A stretch of 64,000 nucleotides of DNA, from positions 124,001-188,000 of the forward strand of contig NZ_LQOT01000035.1 of assembly GCF_002101585.1 (NCBI RefSeq), in the 5' to 3' direction. The notes below the pieces were generated by a model that saw only the letters and a program-made list of their open reading frames with translations, made no database searches and was not told the DNA's origin. The stretch is from Mycolicibacter engbaekii (lineage in GTDB: Bacteria > Actinomycetota > Actinomycetes > Mycobacteriales > Mycobacteriaceae). Position 1 is the stretch's first letter, and every line of letters begins with the position of its first letter. A program made the position numbers and the translations under genes. Below, in pieces: positions 19,838-29,634 of this stretch.

Positions 19838-21182
19838 GCCGAGTCAGTGCCCGCAGCGGAATCGGCAGCCAGGCGGGCCGGTGGCTGGCCTCGTAGCCGG
19901 CCTCGTAGACCGCTTTGTCGACTTCGTAGGCGGTGAGCAACGCTGCCGACTCGCGCGGGTCGGTACCGGACTGCGCGCCGTACCCCTCGCAGAACGCGCT
20001 GCGGGCGCGGTCCAGCCACTCACGGGCCCGGGTCGCCAGTTGCCGGTCGAGCCCGTCGCGCGACAGGTCGGCCAACTTGCCGTATGCGGCGTACTCATAG
20101 GACCGCAAGATCCCCGCGACATCCCGCAGGGGGGAGTCGGGTCTGCGGCGCTCCGACAACGGAGTGCCGGGCTCGCCTTCGAAATCGATCAACAGCCAGC
20201 CGGCCGGGGTTCGCAGCACCTGACCCAGATGGAGATCGCCATGGATTCGTTGCACCGCGACGGTCTGCCCGGCCAGTGCCGTATAGCGCTGCTCGATGGC
20301 GGCCAGGTGCGGACGCACCTGGGGCACCGATGCAGCCGTCGCCGCCAGACGCGACAGCAGTGTCGGTGCGGGGAAGGCCGATCGCGAAGTCCCCAAGGTG
20401 TCGGCCAGTGTCTGGTGCACCGAGGCGACCGCCTCACCGAGCCGGTAGGACTCGCCGGCGAAATCGCCGCCCACCTCATAGGCATACAGGTCGGCCTCGG
20501 CGAACAGGTCGCGCACGCTCGCGGTCGCCATCGCCCAGCCCTCGGCGGCGTTCACCACGTACTCGCTGACCATGCCCAACGCGTAGGGCACCACGCCGGT
20601 GTCGCCGGGCAGCTCAAGCTGGAAAGAGCCCATCAGGCGCGGCACATGGGGATTGGCCGCCTGTCCCAGCGCCGCGTTGAGCTCGATGTCGGGGTTGATA
20701 CCGGCCCTGGGCCGCCGGAACACTTTGAGCACCACTTTGTCCTCGATGATGACGCTGGTGTTGCTCTGCTCGGCATCCGAGACCCGGGATTCGGCCCCCG
20801 TCGGCAGCGTCGCCCCCGGCTGCGGGACGAACGTGATGTCGCCGCGCCGCGCCGCGGAATCGATGAGCGACAACAGGGCTCGGGTAGCCGCAGAGTCGTA
20901 CAGCGCGTCGTAAGCGGTACGGCCACCGGTGGTTCCGATCACGGCGATCTGGGCGTACTCGGGAGCCAGGTCCACATCCCAGCCGACCATCACCTGATAG
21001 CGATCGGCGGTGCCGTCGGTGTAGCCGATGTCGATCATCACCAGCTGCAGCCCGTCGCCCAGCTCCACCACCAGAGCGGCTTTGGCATCGGCCACCTGCC
21101 GGTTTCGTCCCGCGTACCAGCGCCGCGTGGGTAACCACTCCGCCCAGGGCAGGCGCGCCGGGTCTCCGGTGCCAGCAGTCAT
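19824..21182 (-). CDS. mak: Maltokinase Mak
   Basis: 452 residues (M. tuberculosis Mak is 455). It phosphorylates maltose with ATP to maltose-1-phosphate, the donor for GlgE. The fold is kinase-like: an N-terminal cap ([12 protein letters not shown]), a lysine in VVLKVFRR, the catalytic loop [10 protein letters not shown] and the metal-binding LIDFEGEPG. The ATG at 21182 overlaps the treS stop (ATGA), so treS and mak are translationally coupled. GlgE itself is absent from the window. The start at 21206 would lie within treS and is less likely. Confidence 0.95.
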   Translation of the reverse strand: MTAGTGDPARLPWAEWLPTRRWYAGRNRQVADAKAALVVELGDGLQLVMIDIGYTDGTADRYQVMVGWDVDLAPEYAQIAVIGTTGGRTAYDALYDSAATRALLSLIDSAARRGDITFVPQPGATLPTGAESRVSDAEQSNTSVIIEDKVVLKVFRRPRAGINPDIELNAALGQAANPHVPRLMGSFQLELPGDTGVVPYALGMVSEYVVNAAEGWAMATASVRDLFAEADLYAYEVGGDFAGESYRLGEAVASVHQTLADTLGTSRSAFPAPTLLSRLAATAASVPQVRPHLAAIEQRYTALAGQTVAVQRIHGDLHLGQVLRTPAGWLLIDFEGEPGTPLSERRRPDSPLRDVAGILRSYEYAAYGKLADLSRDGLDRQLATRAREWLDRARSAFCEGYGAQSGTDPRESAALLTAYEVDKAVYEAGYEASHRPAWLPIPLRALTRLTAA

Positions 21183-22981
21183 GACAGTTTCTCCTTCGGC
21201 TCGCACAGCTCAAACCAGTAGAAGCCGTGCCCGGGCAGCGTGAGTAGGTACGGGAGCTTTCCGATCCGCGGAAACTCCACCGAGCCGGTGAGTTCCACCG
21301 GCGTGTGGCCATCCCAGTGCTGCAGGTTCAGCTCGATCGGCTGGGGGAAGCGTGACAGGTTGTTGACGCAGAGCACCGTGTCGCCCTGGACGCGCCCACG
21401 CTCGCCCGGGATTTCCCGCACGTAGGCCAACACCGAGGGGTTGGAACCGCCCAGTTCGCGGAACTCGCCGAGGGCAAAAGCCGCATAGCGGCGTCGGACG
21501 GCGAGCATGGTGCGGGTCCAGTTGAGCAGCGACGTCGAGGTGTCGCGCTGCGCCTCGACGTTGATCGACTGATGTCCGTAGACCGCGTCCTGGATCGGAG
21601 GCAGGTAGAGCCGGCCGGGGTTCGCGGTGGAGAAGCCGGCGTTGCGGTCGGGGGTCCATTGCATCGGGGTGCGCACCGCGTCGCGGTCGCCCAGCCAGAT
21701 GATGTCGCCCATTCCGATCTCGTCTCCGTAGTAGATGATCGGGGAACCGGGCAGCGACAGCAGCAACGCGGTGAAAAGTTCGATCTGGTTGCGGTCGTTG
21801 TCCAACAGCGGGGCCAAACGACGCCGAATTCCGACATTCGCCTTCATACGGGGATCCTTGGCGTATTCGGCGTACATATAGTCGCGCTCGTCGTCGGTGA
21901 CCATCTCCAATGTCAGCTCGTCGTGGTTGCGCAGGAAGATCCCCCACTGCGCACGCTGGGGAATCGGGGGAGTCTGCGCCATGATCTCCGAGATCGGGAA
22001 GCGCGACTCGCGGCGTACCGCCATGAAAATGCGTGGCATCAGCGGGAAGTGGAAGGCCATGTGGCATTCGTCGCCGCCGGTCTCGGGGTTGCCGAAGTAG
22101 GCGACCACATCGGTGGGCCATTGATTGGCCTCGGCCAGCAGCACCGCGCCGGGGAACTCGTCGTCGACCACCTTTCGGCACCGCTTCAGGAAGTCGTGTG
22201 TCTCGGGCAGGTTTTCGCAGTTCGTACCCTCTCTTTCGAACAGGTAGGGCACCGCGTCCAGGCGAAAACCGTCGATGCCGAGGTTCAGCCAGAACCGCAG
22301 CACGTCGATCATGGCCTCCTGCACCGCCGGGTTGTCGTAGTTCAGGTCGGGCTGGTGGGAGAAGAACCGGTGCCAGTAGAACTGCTTGCGCACGCCGTCG
22401 AACGTCCAGTTGGACTCCTCGGTGTCGACGAAGATGATCCGGGCTCCCGTGTACCGCTCGCTGGTGTCGCTCCATACGTAGAAGTCGCCGTACGGACCGT
22501 CAGGGTCCTGCCGGGACTGCTGAAACCACGGGTGGCTGTCGGAGGTGTGGTTCATCACCAAGTCGGTGATCACCCGGATGCCGCGCCGGTGCGCGGCATC
22601 GAGCAGTTCGACGAAATCGTCGACGGTGCCGAAGTCCGGCAGCACCTTGTAGAAGTCCCGGATGTCGTAGCCGCCGTCGCGCAGCGGTGAATCGTAGAAG
22701 GGCGGCAGCCACAGGCAGTCGACACCGAGCCACTGCAGATAATCCAACCGCTCCGTCAGGCCCCGCAGATCGCCGATGCCGTCTCCGTTGGAGTCGTAGA
22801 ACGCCCGGACCAGTACCTCGTAGAACACCGCACGCTTGAACCAGATCGGATCGGCGGGCAGGGCCGCGGCGTCGCCGAAGTCCTCCGCGCGTGGGTGCTC
22901 GACTATGCCGTGCTCGACGTGGCTCCCCGCTGCCGGGTCTGGCAGGTTCTGACCAGATACGTCGTGGGCGTCGGTGGCCAT
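21179..22981 (-). CDS. treS: Trehalose synthase TreS
   Basis: 600 residues, near-identical in length to Rv0126 (601). It isomerises trehalose and maltose; with Mak it feeds maltose-1-phosphate to the GlgE route. GH13 catalytic residues are visible in [14 protein letters not shown] (nucleophile), [11 protein letters not shown] (acid/base) and [11 protein letters not shown]. There is a Gly/His-rich N-terminal stretch ([12 protein letters not shown]) also seen in the M. tuberculosis protein. It lies between malQ (30 bp upstream, same strand) and mak. Confidence 0.96.
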   Translation of the reverse strand: MATDAHDVSGQNLPDPAAGSHVEHGIVEHPRAEDFGDAAALPADPIWFKRAVFYEVLVRAFYDSNGDGIGDLRGLTERLDYLQWLGVDCLWLPPFYDSPLRDGGYDIRDFYKVLPDFGTVDDFVELLDAAHRRGIRVITDLVMNHTSDSHPWFQQSRQDPDGPYGDFYVWSDTSERYTGARIIFVDTEESNWTFDGVRKQFYWHRFFSHQPDLNYDNPAVQEAMIDVLRFWLNLGIDGFRLDAVPYLFEREGTNCENLPETHDFLKRCRKVVDDEFPGAVLLAEANQWPTDVVAYFGNPETGGDECHMAFHFPLMPRIFMAVRRESRFPISEIMAQTPPIPQRAQWGIFLRNHDELTLEMVTDDERDYMYAEYAKDPRMKANVGIRRRLAPLLDNDRNQIELFTALLLSLPGSPIIYYGDEIGMGDIIWLGDRDAVRTPMQWTPDRNAGFSTANPGRLYLPPIQDAVYGHQSINVEAQRDTSTSLLNWTRTMLAVRRRYAAFALGEFRELGGSNPSVLAYVREIPGERGRVQGDTVLCVNNLSRFPQPIELNLQHWDGHTPVELTGSVEFPRIGKLPYLLTLPGHGFYWFELCEPKEKLS

Positions 22982-23011
22982 ATCTCGACATGTACCCCAA
23001 TCCGGCCGCGG

Positions 23012-25009
23012 TTACCGGCCGGGCGCGTGGTGACCTCGACGGCGGGAGAACACCGCCGCCGTGCGCGCGATGCGCGCGTCGCCGCGCAGCTGCTCCAAAG
23101 ACTCCGGCAGCGGCAGGCGCCAGTTCGGGTATTGGTCGACCGTGCCGGGCAGGTTGGGCTGGCAGGGATCGGCCAGCACGTCGTAGAGCGAGACCAGCTT
23201 CAGCCGGCAGGGCGTGGCGGCCAAGAAGCGGTGCATGGCGTCGATGATCCGCGGCTCGTCCGGTGCCTCGGTGTCGTCTACCGGCTCGAGCAGGCCTGCA
23301 GACCGAAGCAGCGCCAGCCACTCGGCCCGTTCGGCCTCGGCGGCGCGCTGTGCGGCCGCGACGTCGTCGAGCAGGCCCCGTTCGGCGCGTGCCCGCACGT
23401 GCTCCGCCCGCAAGAATCCGGCCGCGGTGGGCAGGTCATGGGTGGAGATACTGGCGGCCACCTGCGCCGGCCACTTCGCCGGCGGCAGCAGCGGCTGGCC
23501 GGGTGCGGCTTGATCGCGGACGAACCAGGAGACCGCGCACCCGAGTATGCCGTTGTCGGCCAACGCCCGTGAGACCTCCGGCTCGACCGTTCCCAGGTCT
23601 TCGCCGATGACGACGGCGTTGGCGCGATGTGCCTCCAGGGCCAGCACCGCGAGCATCACGTCGGCGTCGTAGTGGACGTAGGTGCCGCGATCCGGCGTCT
23701 CGCCGGGTGGGATCCACCACAGCCGCCACAACCCGGCGACATGGTCGATACGCACGCCGTCCGCATGGGCCAGCACGGCGCGCAGCATGTCGCGCACCGC
23801 GCGGTAGCCGGTGGCGGCCAGCCGGTCCGGCCGCCAGGGCGGCAGCCGCCAATCCTGCCCGTGCGGGCTGAAGGTGTCCGGCGGTGCCCCGACGCTGGCC
23901 GCACCGGCCAGCACGTCGGCCAGGGCCCAGGCATCGGCGCCATCGGGGTCGACGCCGACCGCCAGATCGTGCAGCACGCCCACACCCATGCCCGTGTCCT
24001 TGGCGGCGGTTTGCACAGCGAGAAGCTGCTCGCTGCAGCGTTGCTGGACCCAGGCATGAAATGCGATCCGTGGCGCGAGCTCCCGCCGGGCCGCCGCCAC
24101 CGCGGGCCCGGCCGGGTCGTGCAGCGGCGCCGGCCAAGTCGACCAGCGACCGCCATGGCATTCGGCCAGCGCGCAGTAGGTGGCCCAGTCACGCAGGGCT
24201 GCGCCGGCCGGCTCCGCGAGCCCCGGGCGCCCGTCTGCGCGCCAGAGCAACTCCAAGGCGGCGCGTTTGGCTGCCCAGACCAGGTCGTAGTCGATGCGTG
24301 CGGTGTCGGCGGCCACACGCAGCGCATCGACTTCGGCACGGGTCTCCGGGTCGGCCCGGTGGTAGGCGCCGAGGTCGCGGATGCACAGGGCCAGGGGGTT
24401 GGCGAACAGCCGGCTCGACGGCGTATACGGCGAAGGCTGCACCGGATGCGTCGGCCCGGGCGCATGCAGCGGGTTGAGCAGCACCGCCGCGGCGCCGTGC
24501 TCGGCGGCGGTCCACGTGATCCAATCCCGCAGATCCGCCAGGTCACCGATGCCCCAGGAGCGGGCGGACCGCAATGCGTACAGCTGCAGCATCCATCCCC
24601 ACGCGGGCGGGGCCTGCGGCACCTGCGGGGGAGCGGCCACCAGGGTGATCCGCCGGCCCGAACGCAGCTCCACGTCATACCAGCCCGGCGAGAGCCCGGC
24701 GGGCAGTTCGTCGTGCACCACCGTGTGCTGCCCGTCCTCGCCCACCAGCGCAACGGCTCCGGGAAACGGTTGCGGCCGGCCGGTCACCCGGACGGCGGCG
24801 GTCGACGGCGCCGCACCCGGCCGGTCGCCCCGCGCAAGCCGGAGCAACTCGCGCTGCCGGTCGGCTGCGTTGGCGGCCGCGACGTCGAGCAACCCGAGCA
24901 CCCGGATCACAACATCGGCGTCGACCTGCACCAACTCGCGGCGCTCATTGCGATAGGCCGTGGCCACGCCGTGCGCCGCCGCCAGCCGGCGTAGGTCCTC
25001 GGGCACCAC
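23012..25009 (-). CDS. malQ: 4-alpha-glucanotransferase MalQ
   Basis: 665 residues. MalQ (amylomaltase, GH77) transfers maltodextrin segments between chains. The barrel shows GVRIDHVAGLWRLWW (nucleophile Asp), VIGEDLGTVEP (acid/base Glu) and STHDLPTAAGFLR. It resembles Rv1781c (724 residues), which in M. tuberculosis lies far from treS. Here malQ is the first gene of a malQ-treS-mak unit and is divergent from treX across about 125 bp. The start at 25009 gives MVPEDLRRLAAAHGVATAYRN, a typical MalQ N terminus. Confidence 0.93.
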   Translation of the reverse strand: MVPEDLRRLAAAHGVATAYRNERRELVQVDADVVIRVLGLLDVAAANAADRQRELLRLARGDRPGAAPSTAAVRVTGRPQPFPGAVALVGEDGQHTVVHDELPAGLSPGWYDVELRSGRRITLVAAPPQVPQAPPAWGWMLQLYALRSARSWGIGDLADLRDWITWTAAEHGAAAVLLNPLHAPGPTHPVQPSPYTPSSRLFANPLALCIRDLGAYHRADPETRAEVDALRVAADTARIDYDLVWAAKRAALELLWRADGRPGLAEPAGAALRDWATYCALAECHGGRWSTWPAPLHDPAGPAVAAARRELAPRIAFHAWVQQRCSEQLLAVQTAAKDTGMGVGVLHDLAVGVDPDGADAWALADVLAGAASVGAPPDTFSPHGQDWRLPPWRPDRLAATGYRAVRDMLRAVLAHADGVRIDHVAGLWRLWWIPPGETPDRGTYVHYDADVMLAVLALEAHRANAVVIGEDLGTVEPEVSRALADNGILGCAVSWFVRDQAAPGQPLLPPAKWPAQVAASISTHDLPTAAGFLRAEHVRARAERGLLDDVAAAQRAAEAERAEWLALLRSAGLLEPVDDTEAPDEPRIIDAMHRFLAATPCRLKLVSLYDVLADPCQPNLPGTVDQYPNWRLPLPESLEQLRGDARIARTAAVFSRRRGHHAPGR

Positions 25010-25134
25010 GACAACGCCTATACCCCCCTGCGGTGCGTTTCAACGTCGCTGCGCGGCGATTGTTTGACCGCCCAGCAGGCGGGTAGCCCCGGCTCAGGCA
25101 ACGGCGCCGGCGGTGCCGACGAGATGGAGTGAGT

Positions 25135-27333
25135 ATGAGCGTTACCCCAGACCAGGCCGAGGCCGTGACCGCCGCCGCGGATCGCATCGGCGACCCGCCC
25201 CTGCCGCTTGAGGTCTGGCCGGGCAACCGCGCCCCGCTCGGCGCCAGCTATGACGGCGGGGGAACCAACTTCGCGCTGTTCTCCGAGATCGCCGAGCGGG
25301 TCGAGCTGTGCCTGATCGGCGACGACGGCCAGCAGACCGCCATCCCGCTCGAGGAGGTCGACGGCTATGTCTGGCACGCCTATCTGCCGTCGGTGGCGCC
25401 GGGACAGCACTACGGATTCCGGGTCCATGGGCCGTTCGACCCGCCGTCCGGACACCGATGCGACCCCAGCAAACTGTTGCTCGACCCGTACGGCAGAGCG
25501 TTCGCGGGCGATTTCTCCTTCGATCAGGCCCTGTTCTCCTACGACATGGCGGCCGGAGGCGACTTTCCGCAGGCCGATTCGCTGCCCCGGGTCGATTCGC
25601 TGGGACACACGATGACCAGCGTGGTGATCAATCCGTACTTCGACTGGGCGACCGACCGGCCGCCGATGACCCCGTACAACGAAACGATCATCTACGAGAC
25701 CCATGTCAAGGGCATGACCCAGAGGCATCCAGATATTCCCGAGGCGCTTCGCGGCACCTACGCCGGACTGGCTCATCCGGTGGTCATCGACCACCTGCAG
25801 GCCCTCAACATCACCGCTGTCGAGCTGATGCCGGTACACCAGTTCATGCACGACGACCGCCTGCTGAAGATGGGTCTGCGGAACTATTGGGGTTACAACA
25901 CTTTCGGATTCTTCGCCCCGCACAGCCAGTACGCGGCAGGTCGGCAACCGGGGGCGGCCGTAGCGGAGTTCAAGACCATGGTGCGCAGCTTCCACGAAGC
26001 GGGCATCGAGGTGATTCTCGATGTGGTCTACAACCACACCGCCGAGGGCAACCACCTGGGTCCGACCATCAGCTTCCGCGGTATCGACAACGCCGCCTAC
26101 TATCGGCTCGTCGACGACGACCGCAGCCGGTATATGGACTACACCGGCACGGGCAACAGCCTCAATGCGCGTCACCCGCACGCGCTGCAACTGATCATGG
26201 ACTCGCTGCGGTACTGGGTGACCGAGATGCACGTCGACGGGTTTCGCTTCGACCTGGCATCGACACTTGCTCGCGAGTTCTATGACGTAGACCGGCTTTC
26301 GGCGTTCTTCGACCTGATTCAACAGGACCCGGTGGTCAGCCAGGTCAAGCTGATCGCCGAGCCGTGGGATGTCGGGGAAGGCGGCTATCAGGTGGGCAAT
26401 TTCCCCGGCCTGTGGACCGAATGGAACGGAAAGTACCGGGACACCGTGCGGGACTACTGGCGAGGTCAGCCGGAGACGCTGGGGGAGTTCGCATCCCGGC
26501 TCACCGGTTCGTCTGATCTCTACGAGAACACCGGCCGCCGGCCCGGCGCCAGCATCAACTTCGTGGTCGCCCACGACGGGTTCACCTTGCGCGACCTGGT
26601 GTCCTACAACGAGAAGCACAACGAGGCCAACGGCGACGACAACTCCGACGGCGAGAGTCACAATCGGTCGTGGAACTGCGGCGTCGAGGGACCCACCGAC
26701 GACCCGGACATCGAGGCGCTGCGGGGGCAACAGATGCGCAACATCCTTGCCACCCTGCTGCTGTCGCAAGGGACACCGATGATCGCGCACGGTGACGAGC
26801 TGGGCCGCACCCAGCACGGCAACAACAACGCCTACTGCCAGGACTCCGAGCTGGCCTGGATGGACTGGTCACTGGCCGAGACCAACGCCGACCTGCTGAG
26901 CTTCACCCGCGGCCTCACGCGGCTTCGCAAACAGCATCCGGTGTTTCGCCGGCGCCGGTTCTTGCAGGGACGTCCGGTGCGGCACGGCGACGAGATCGGC
27001 GACGTCACCTGGTTCAATCCCGCCGGCCGTGAGATGAGCTCCGATGACTGGGACAACGGATTCGACAAATGCGTCATGGTGTTCCTCAACGGCGAGGCGA
27101 TCCGCGAGCCTGACATGCGCGGTCAACGGGTGGTGGATGACTCGTTTGTGCTGTGCTTCAATGCGCACGAGGAGACGGTCGGGTTTGCCGTTCCCGGCGA
27201 AGAATACGCGCAGGAATGGACCGTTGAGATGGACACCGCGGAGCCGGCATCGCCCACGGCGCAGCCTGTTCGCGCGGGGGAAGAGGTATCGGTGCGCGGG
27301 CGTTCGCTGCTCGTCCTGCGGAAAGTACGCTGA
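25135..27333 (+). CDS. treX: Glycogen debranching enzyme TreX/GlgX
   Basis: 732 residues. TreX hydrolyses alpha-1,6 branches of glycogen to give linear chains for TreY. Domains: CBM48 (GASYDGGGTNFALFSE), then GH13 with GFRFDLASTLARE (nucleophile), LIAEPWDVGEGGY (acid/base) and VAHDGFTLRDLVSYN, plus the family motif HNRSWNCGVEG. ATG at 25135 is preferred over GTG at 25129 because GGAG lies five bases upstream of it. treY starts three bases after its stop; with treZ this makes the treXYZ operon of Rv1564c-Rv1562c. Confidence 0.95.
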   Translation: MSVTPDQAEAVTAAADRIGDPPLPLEVWPGNRAPLGASYDGGGTNFALFSEIAERVELCLIGDDGQQTAIPLEEVDGYVWHAYLPSVAPGQHYGFRVHGPFDPPSGHRCDPSKLLLDPYGRAFAGDFSFDQALFSYDMAAGGDFPQADSLPRVDSLGHTMTSVVINPYFDWATDRPPMTPYNETIIYETHVKGMTQRHPDIPEALRGTYAGLAHPVVIDHLQALNITAVELMPVHQFMHDDRLLKMGLRNYWGYNTFGFFAPHSQYAAGRQPGAAVAEFKTMVRSFHEAGIEVILDVVYNHTAEGNHLGPTISFRGIDNAAYYRLVDDDRSRYMDYTGTGNSLNARHPHALQLIMDSLRYWVTEMHVDGFRFDLASTLAREFYDVDRLSAFFDLIQQDPVVSQVKLIAEPWDVGEGGYQVGNFPGLWTEWNGKYRDTVRDYWRGQPETLGEFASRLTGSSDLYENTGRRPGASINFVVAHDGFTLRDLVSYNEKHNEANGDDNSDGESHNRSWNCGVEGPTDDPDIEALRGQQMRNILATLLLSQGTPMIAHGDELGRTQHGNNNAYCQDSELAWMDWSLAETNADLLSFTRGLTRLRKQHPVFRRRRFLQGRPVRHGDEIGDVTWFNPAGREMSSDDWDNGFDKCVMVFLNGEAIREPDMRGQRVVDDSFVLCFNAHEETVGFAVPGEEYAQEWTVEMDTAEPASPTAQPVRAGEEVSVRGRSLLVLRKVR

Positions 27334-27336
27334 GGT

Positions 27337-29634
27337 ATGACCCGCCCGGTGCTGTCCACTTACCGGCTACAGCTGAGGGGCCCGGAAAGCGGATTCGCGT
27401 TCACCTTCGCCGATGCCGAAGAGCAGCTCGATTACCTCCACGAACTCGGCGTTTCGCACCTGTATCTGTCGCCGGTCATGACCGCGGTGCGCGGGTCGGC
27501 GCACGGCTATGACGTCACCGACCCGACCACGGTCTCCGCGGAGCTGGGCGGCGCAAACGGGTTGGCCCGGTTGTCCGCCGCGGCCCGGGCTCGGGGCATG
27601 GGCCTGGTGATCGACATCGTTCCCAACCACGTCGGCATACAACGCCCGGAGCAGAACCCGTGGTGGTGGGACGTACTGACGCACGGCCGCTCCTCGCGGT
27701 ATGCCGCGTTCTTCGACATCGACTGGGACATCGGTGACGGCCGGGTCATACTGCCGGTCCTGGGATCTGACGCCGACGTGGCCGATCTGACCGTCGACGG
27801 GCAGGTGCTGCGGCTGGGTGATCTGGTGTGGCCGATCGCGCCGGGGACCGGCGGCGGCAGCGGCGCCGAAGTCCACGATCGTCAGCACTATCGGTTGGTC
27901 GGCTGGCGTGACGGCAGCTGCGGATACCGGCGTTTCTTCTCGATCACCTCGTTGGCCGGCCTGCGTCAGGAGGACCGCGCCGTATTCGACGCGTGGCACG
28001 CCGAGGTGTCCCGCTGGTTCGCCGACGGGATCGTCGACGGCCTGCGGGTCGATCATCCAGACGGGCTGGCCAATCCGCAGGGGTATCTCGCGTGGCTGCG
28101 TGAGCTGGCGGGTCCTGACGCCTGGATCGTCGTCGAGAAGATTCTGGCCGTCGACGAGGCACTCGAACCGAGCCTGCCGGTGGCGGGCTCCACCGGCTAC
28201 GACGCCCTGCGCGAGATCGGGGGGCTGTTCATCGACCCCGAAGGAGAGCCGGCGCTGACCGAACTGTTCGAAACCGCGGGAATCGACTATCGCGCGATGC
28301 CGGCCCTGGTGGCCGAGCAGAAGGCGATCGCGGCAACCGAGACGCTGTCCAGCGAGCTGGCGCGGTTGCACCGTTGCGTGGTGGCCGCCACCGGCGCCGA
28401 CCATCCGCAGCTGACCGATGCCATCGTGGCCTTGCTGGGGCGCATCGGCGTCTATCGCAGCGACTACCTGGGCCTGACGGCGATCCTGCCGGTGGCGCTG
28501 GGGCAGGTCCGCGCTCAGCGGCCCGATTTCGACGAGCCACTGCAGTTGGTCGCCGCAGCGATCGCCGGCGGGGGCGATGCCGCGGTGCGGTTGCAGCAGC
28601 TGTGTGGAGCGGTGACCGCCAAGGCGATCGAAGACTGTCAGTTCTATCGCGACGCGCGGCTGGTGTCGCTCAACGAAGTCGGCGGGGACCCGAGCTGTTT
28701 CGGAGTGGGCGCCGCGGAGTTTCATCACCGTGCCGCCACCAGAGCTCAACACTGGCCCCGCACCATGACCGCCCTGTCCACCCACGACACCAAACGCGGC
28801 GAGGACGTACGGGCCCGTATCGGGGTGCTGTCGCAGGTGCCATCGTTGTGGGCGGACTTCGTCGCCCGATGGGAGGCCCGGACACCGTCGCCTGATCTGG
28901 CGACCGGGCTTTTTCTGTGGCAGAACATTTTCGGCGTGTGGCCTCTCGACGGCCGGGTGAGTTCCGCGCTGCGCGAGCGCCTGCACTCCTATGCCGAAAA
29001 GGCAGCTCGCGAAGCGGCCAGGCGGACGACGTGGCACGCCCCCGACGCCGAGTTCGAGGGCGCGCTGCATCGCTGGCTCGATGCCGTCCTGGACGGACCT
29101 ATCGCACGGGAGATGACCGAACTCGCCCGCGAACTCGCCCCGTATATCGAAAGCGACGTCCTGGGGCAGAAACTGCTGGCGCTGACCGTTCCGGGTATCC
29201 CGGATGTCTACCAGGGCACCGAATTCTGCGACGACAGCTTGGTGGATCCGGACAACCGGCGGGCGGTGGACTACGCCGCGCGCCGCGACGCGCTTCGGTC
29301 CTTGCGCCCCCCGAAGATGCGGGTTGTCGCTGCGGCGTTGCAGATGCGACGAGCGCGCCCGGACACCTTCCTGCGTGGCGGGCATCACCCGGTGCCGGCA
29401 TCCGGCCCGGCGGGCGAACACGTCGTGGCGTTTCGGCGCGGCGAGGATGTCGTGGTGGCGGTCAGTCGGTGGACGGTGCGCCTGCAGGGCACCGGCTGGC
29501 ACGGCACGGTCGTCGACCTCCCGCCGGGCACCTGGACCGACGCGTTCTCCGGTGTCGGCCATCGCGGAACGGTGTCGGCGGTCGAACTGTTCGCCGAACT
29601 GCCGGTGGCTCTGCTGGAGCGCGTCGATGGCTGA
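27337..29634 (+). CDS. treY: Maltooligosyltrehalose synthase TreY
   Basis: 765 residues (Rv1563c is 765). TreY rearranges the reducing-end maltose of a glucan into trehalose. GH13 residues: GLRVDHPDGLANPQGY (nucleophile), WIVVEKILAVDEAL (acid/base) and STHDTKRGEDVRARI. The N-terminal TYRLQL motif and VVDIVPNHV-type motif (LVIDIVPNHVG) are typical. It starts three bases after treX and its end overlaps treZ by 8 bp. Confidence 0.96.
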   Translation: MTRPVLSTYRLQLRGPESGFAFTFADAEEQLDYLHELGVSHLYLSPVMTAVRGSAHGYDVTDPTTVSAELGGANGLARLSAAARARGMGLVIDIVPNHVGIQRPEQNPWWWDVLTHGRSSRYAAFFDIDWDIGDGRVILPVLGSDADVADLTVDGQVLRLGDLVWPIAPGTGGGSGAEVHDRQHYRLVGWRDGSCGYRRFFSITSLAGLRQEDRAVFDAWHAEVSRWFADGIVDGLRVDHPDGLANPQGYLAWLRELAGPDAWIVVEKILAVDEALEPSLPVAGSTGYDALREIGGLFIDPEGEPALTELFETAGIDYRAMPALVAEQKAIAATETLSSELARLHRCVVAATGADHPQLTDAIVALLGRIGVYRSDYLGLTAILPVALGQVRAQRPDFDEPLQLVAAAIAGGGDAAVRLQQLCGAVTAKAIEDCQFYRDARLVSLNEVGGDPSCFGVGAAEFHHRAATRAQHWPRTMTALSTHDTKRGEDVRARIGVLSQVPSLWADFVARWEARTPSPDLATGLFLWQNIFGVWPLDGRVSSALRERLHSYAEKAAREAARRTTWHAPDAEFEGALHRWLDAVLDGPIAREMTELARELAPYIESDVLGQKLLALTVPGIPDVYQGTEFCDDSLVDPDNRRAVDYAARRDALRSLRPPKMRVVAAALQMRRARPDTFLRGGHHPVPASGPAGEHVVAFRRGEDVVVAVSRWTVRLQGTGWHGTVVDLPPGTWTDAFSGVGHRGTVSAVELFAELPVALLERVDG

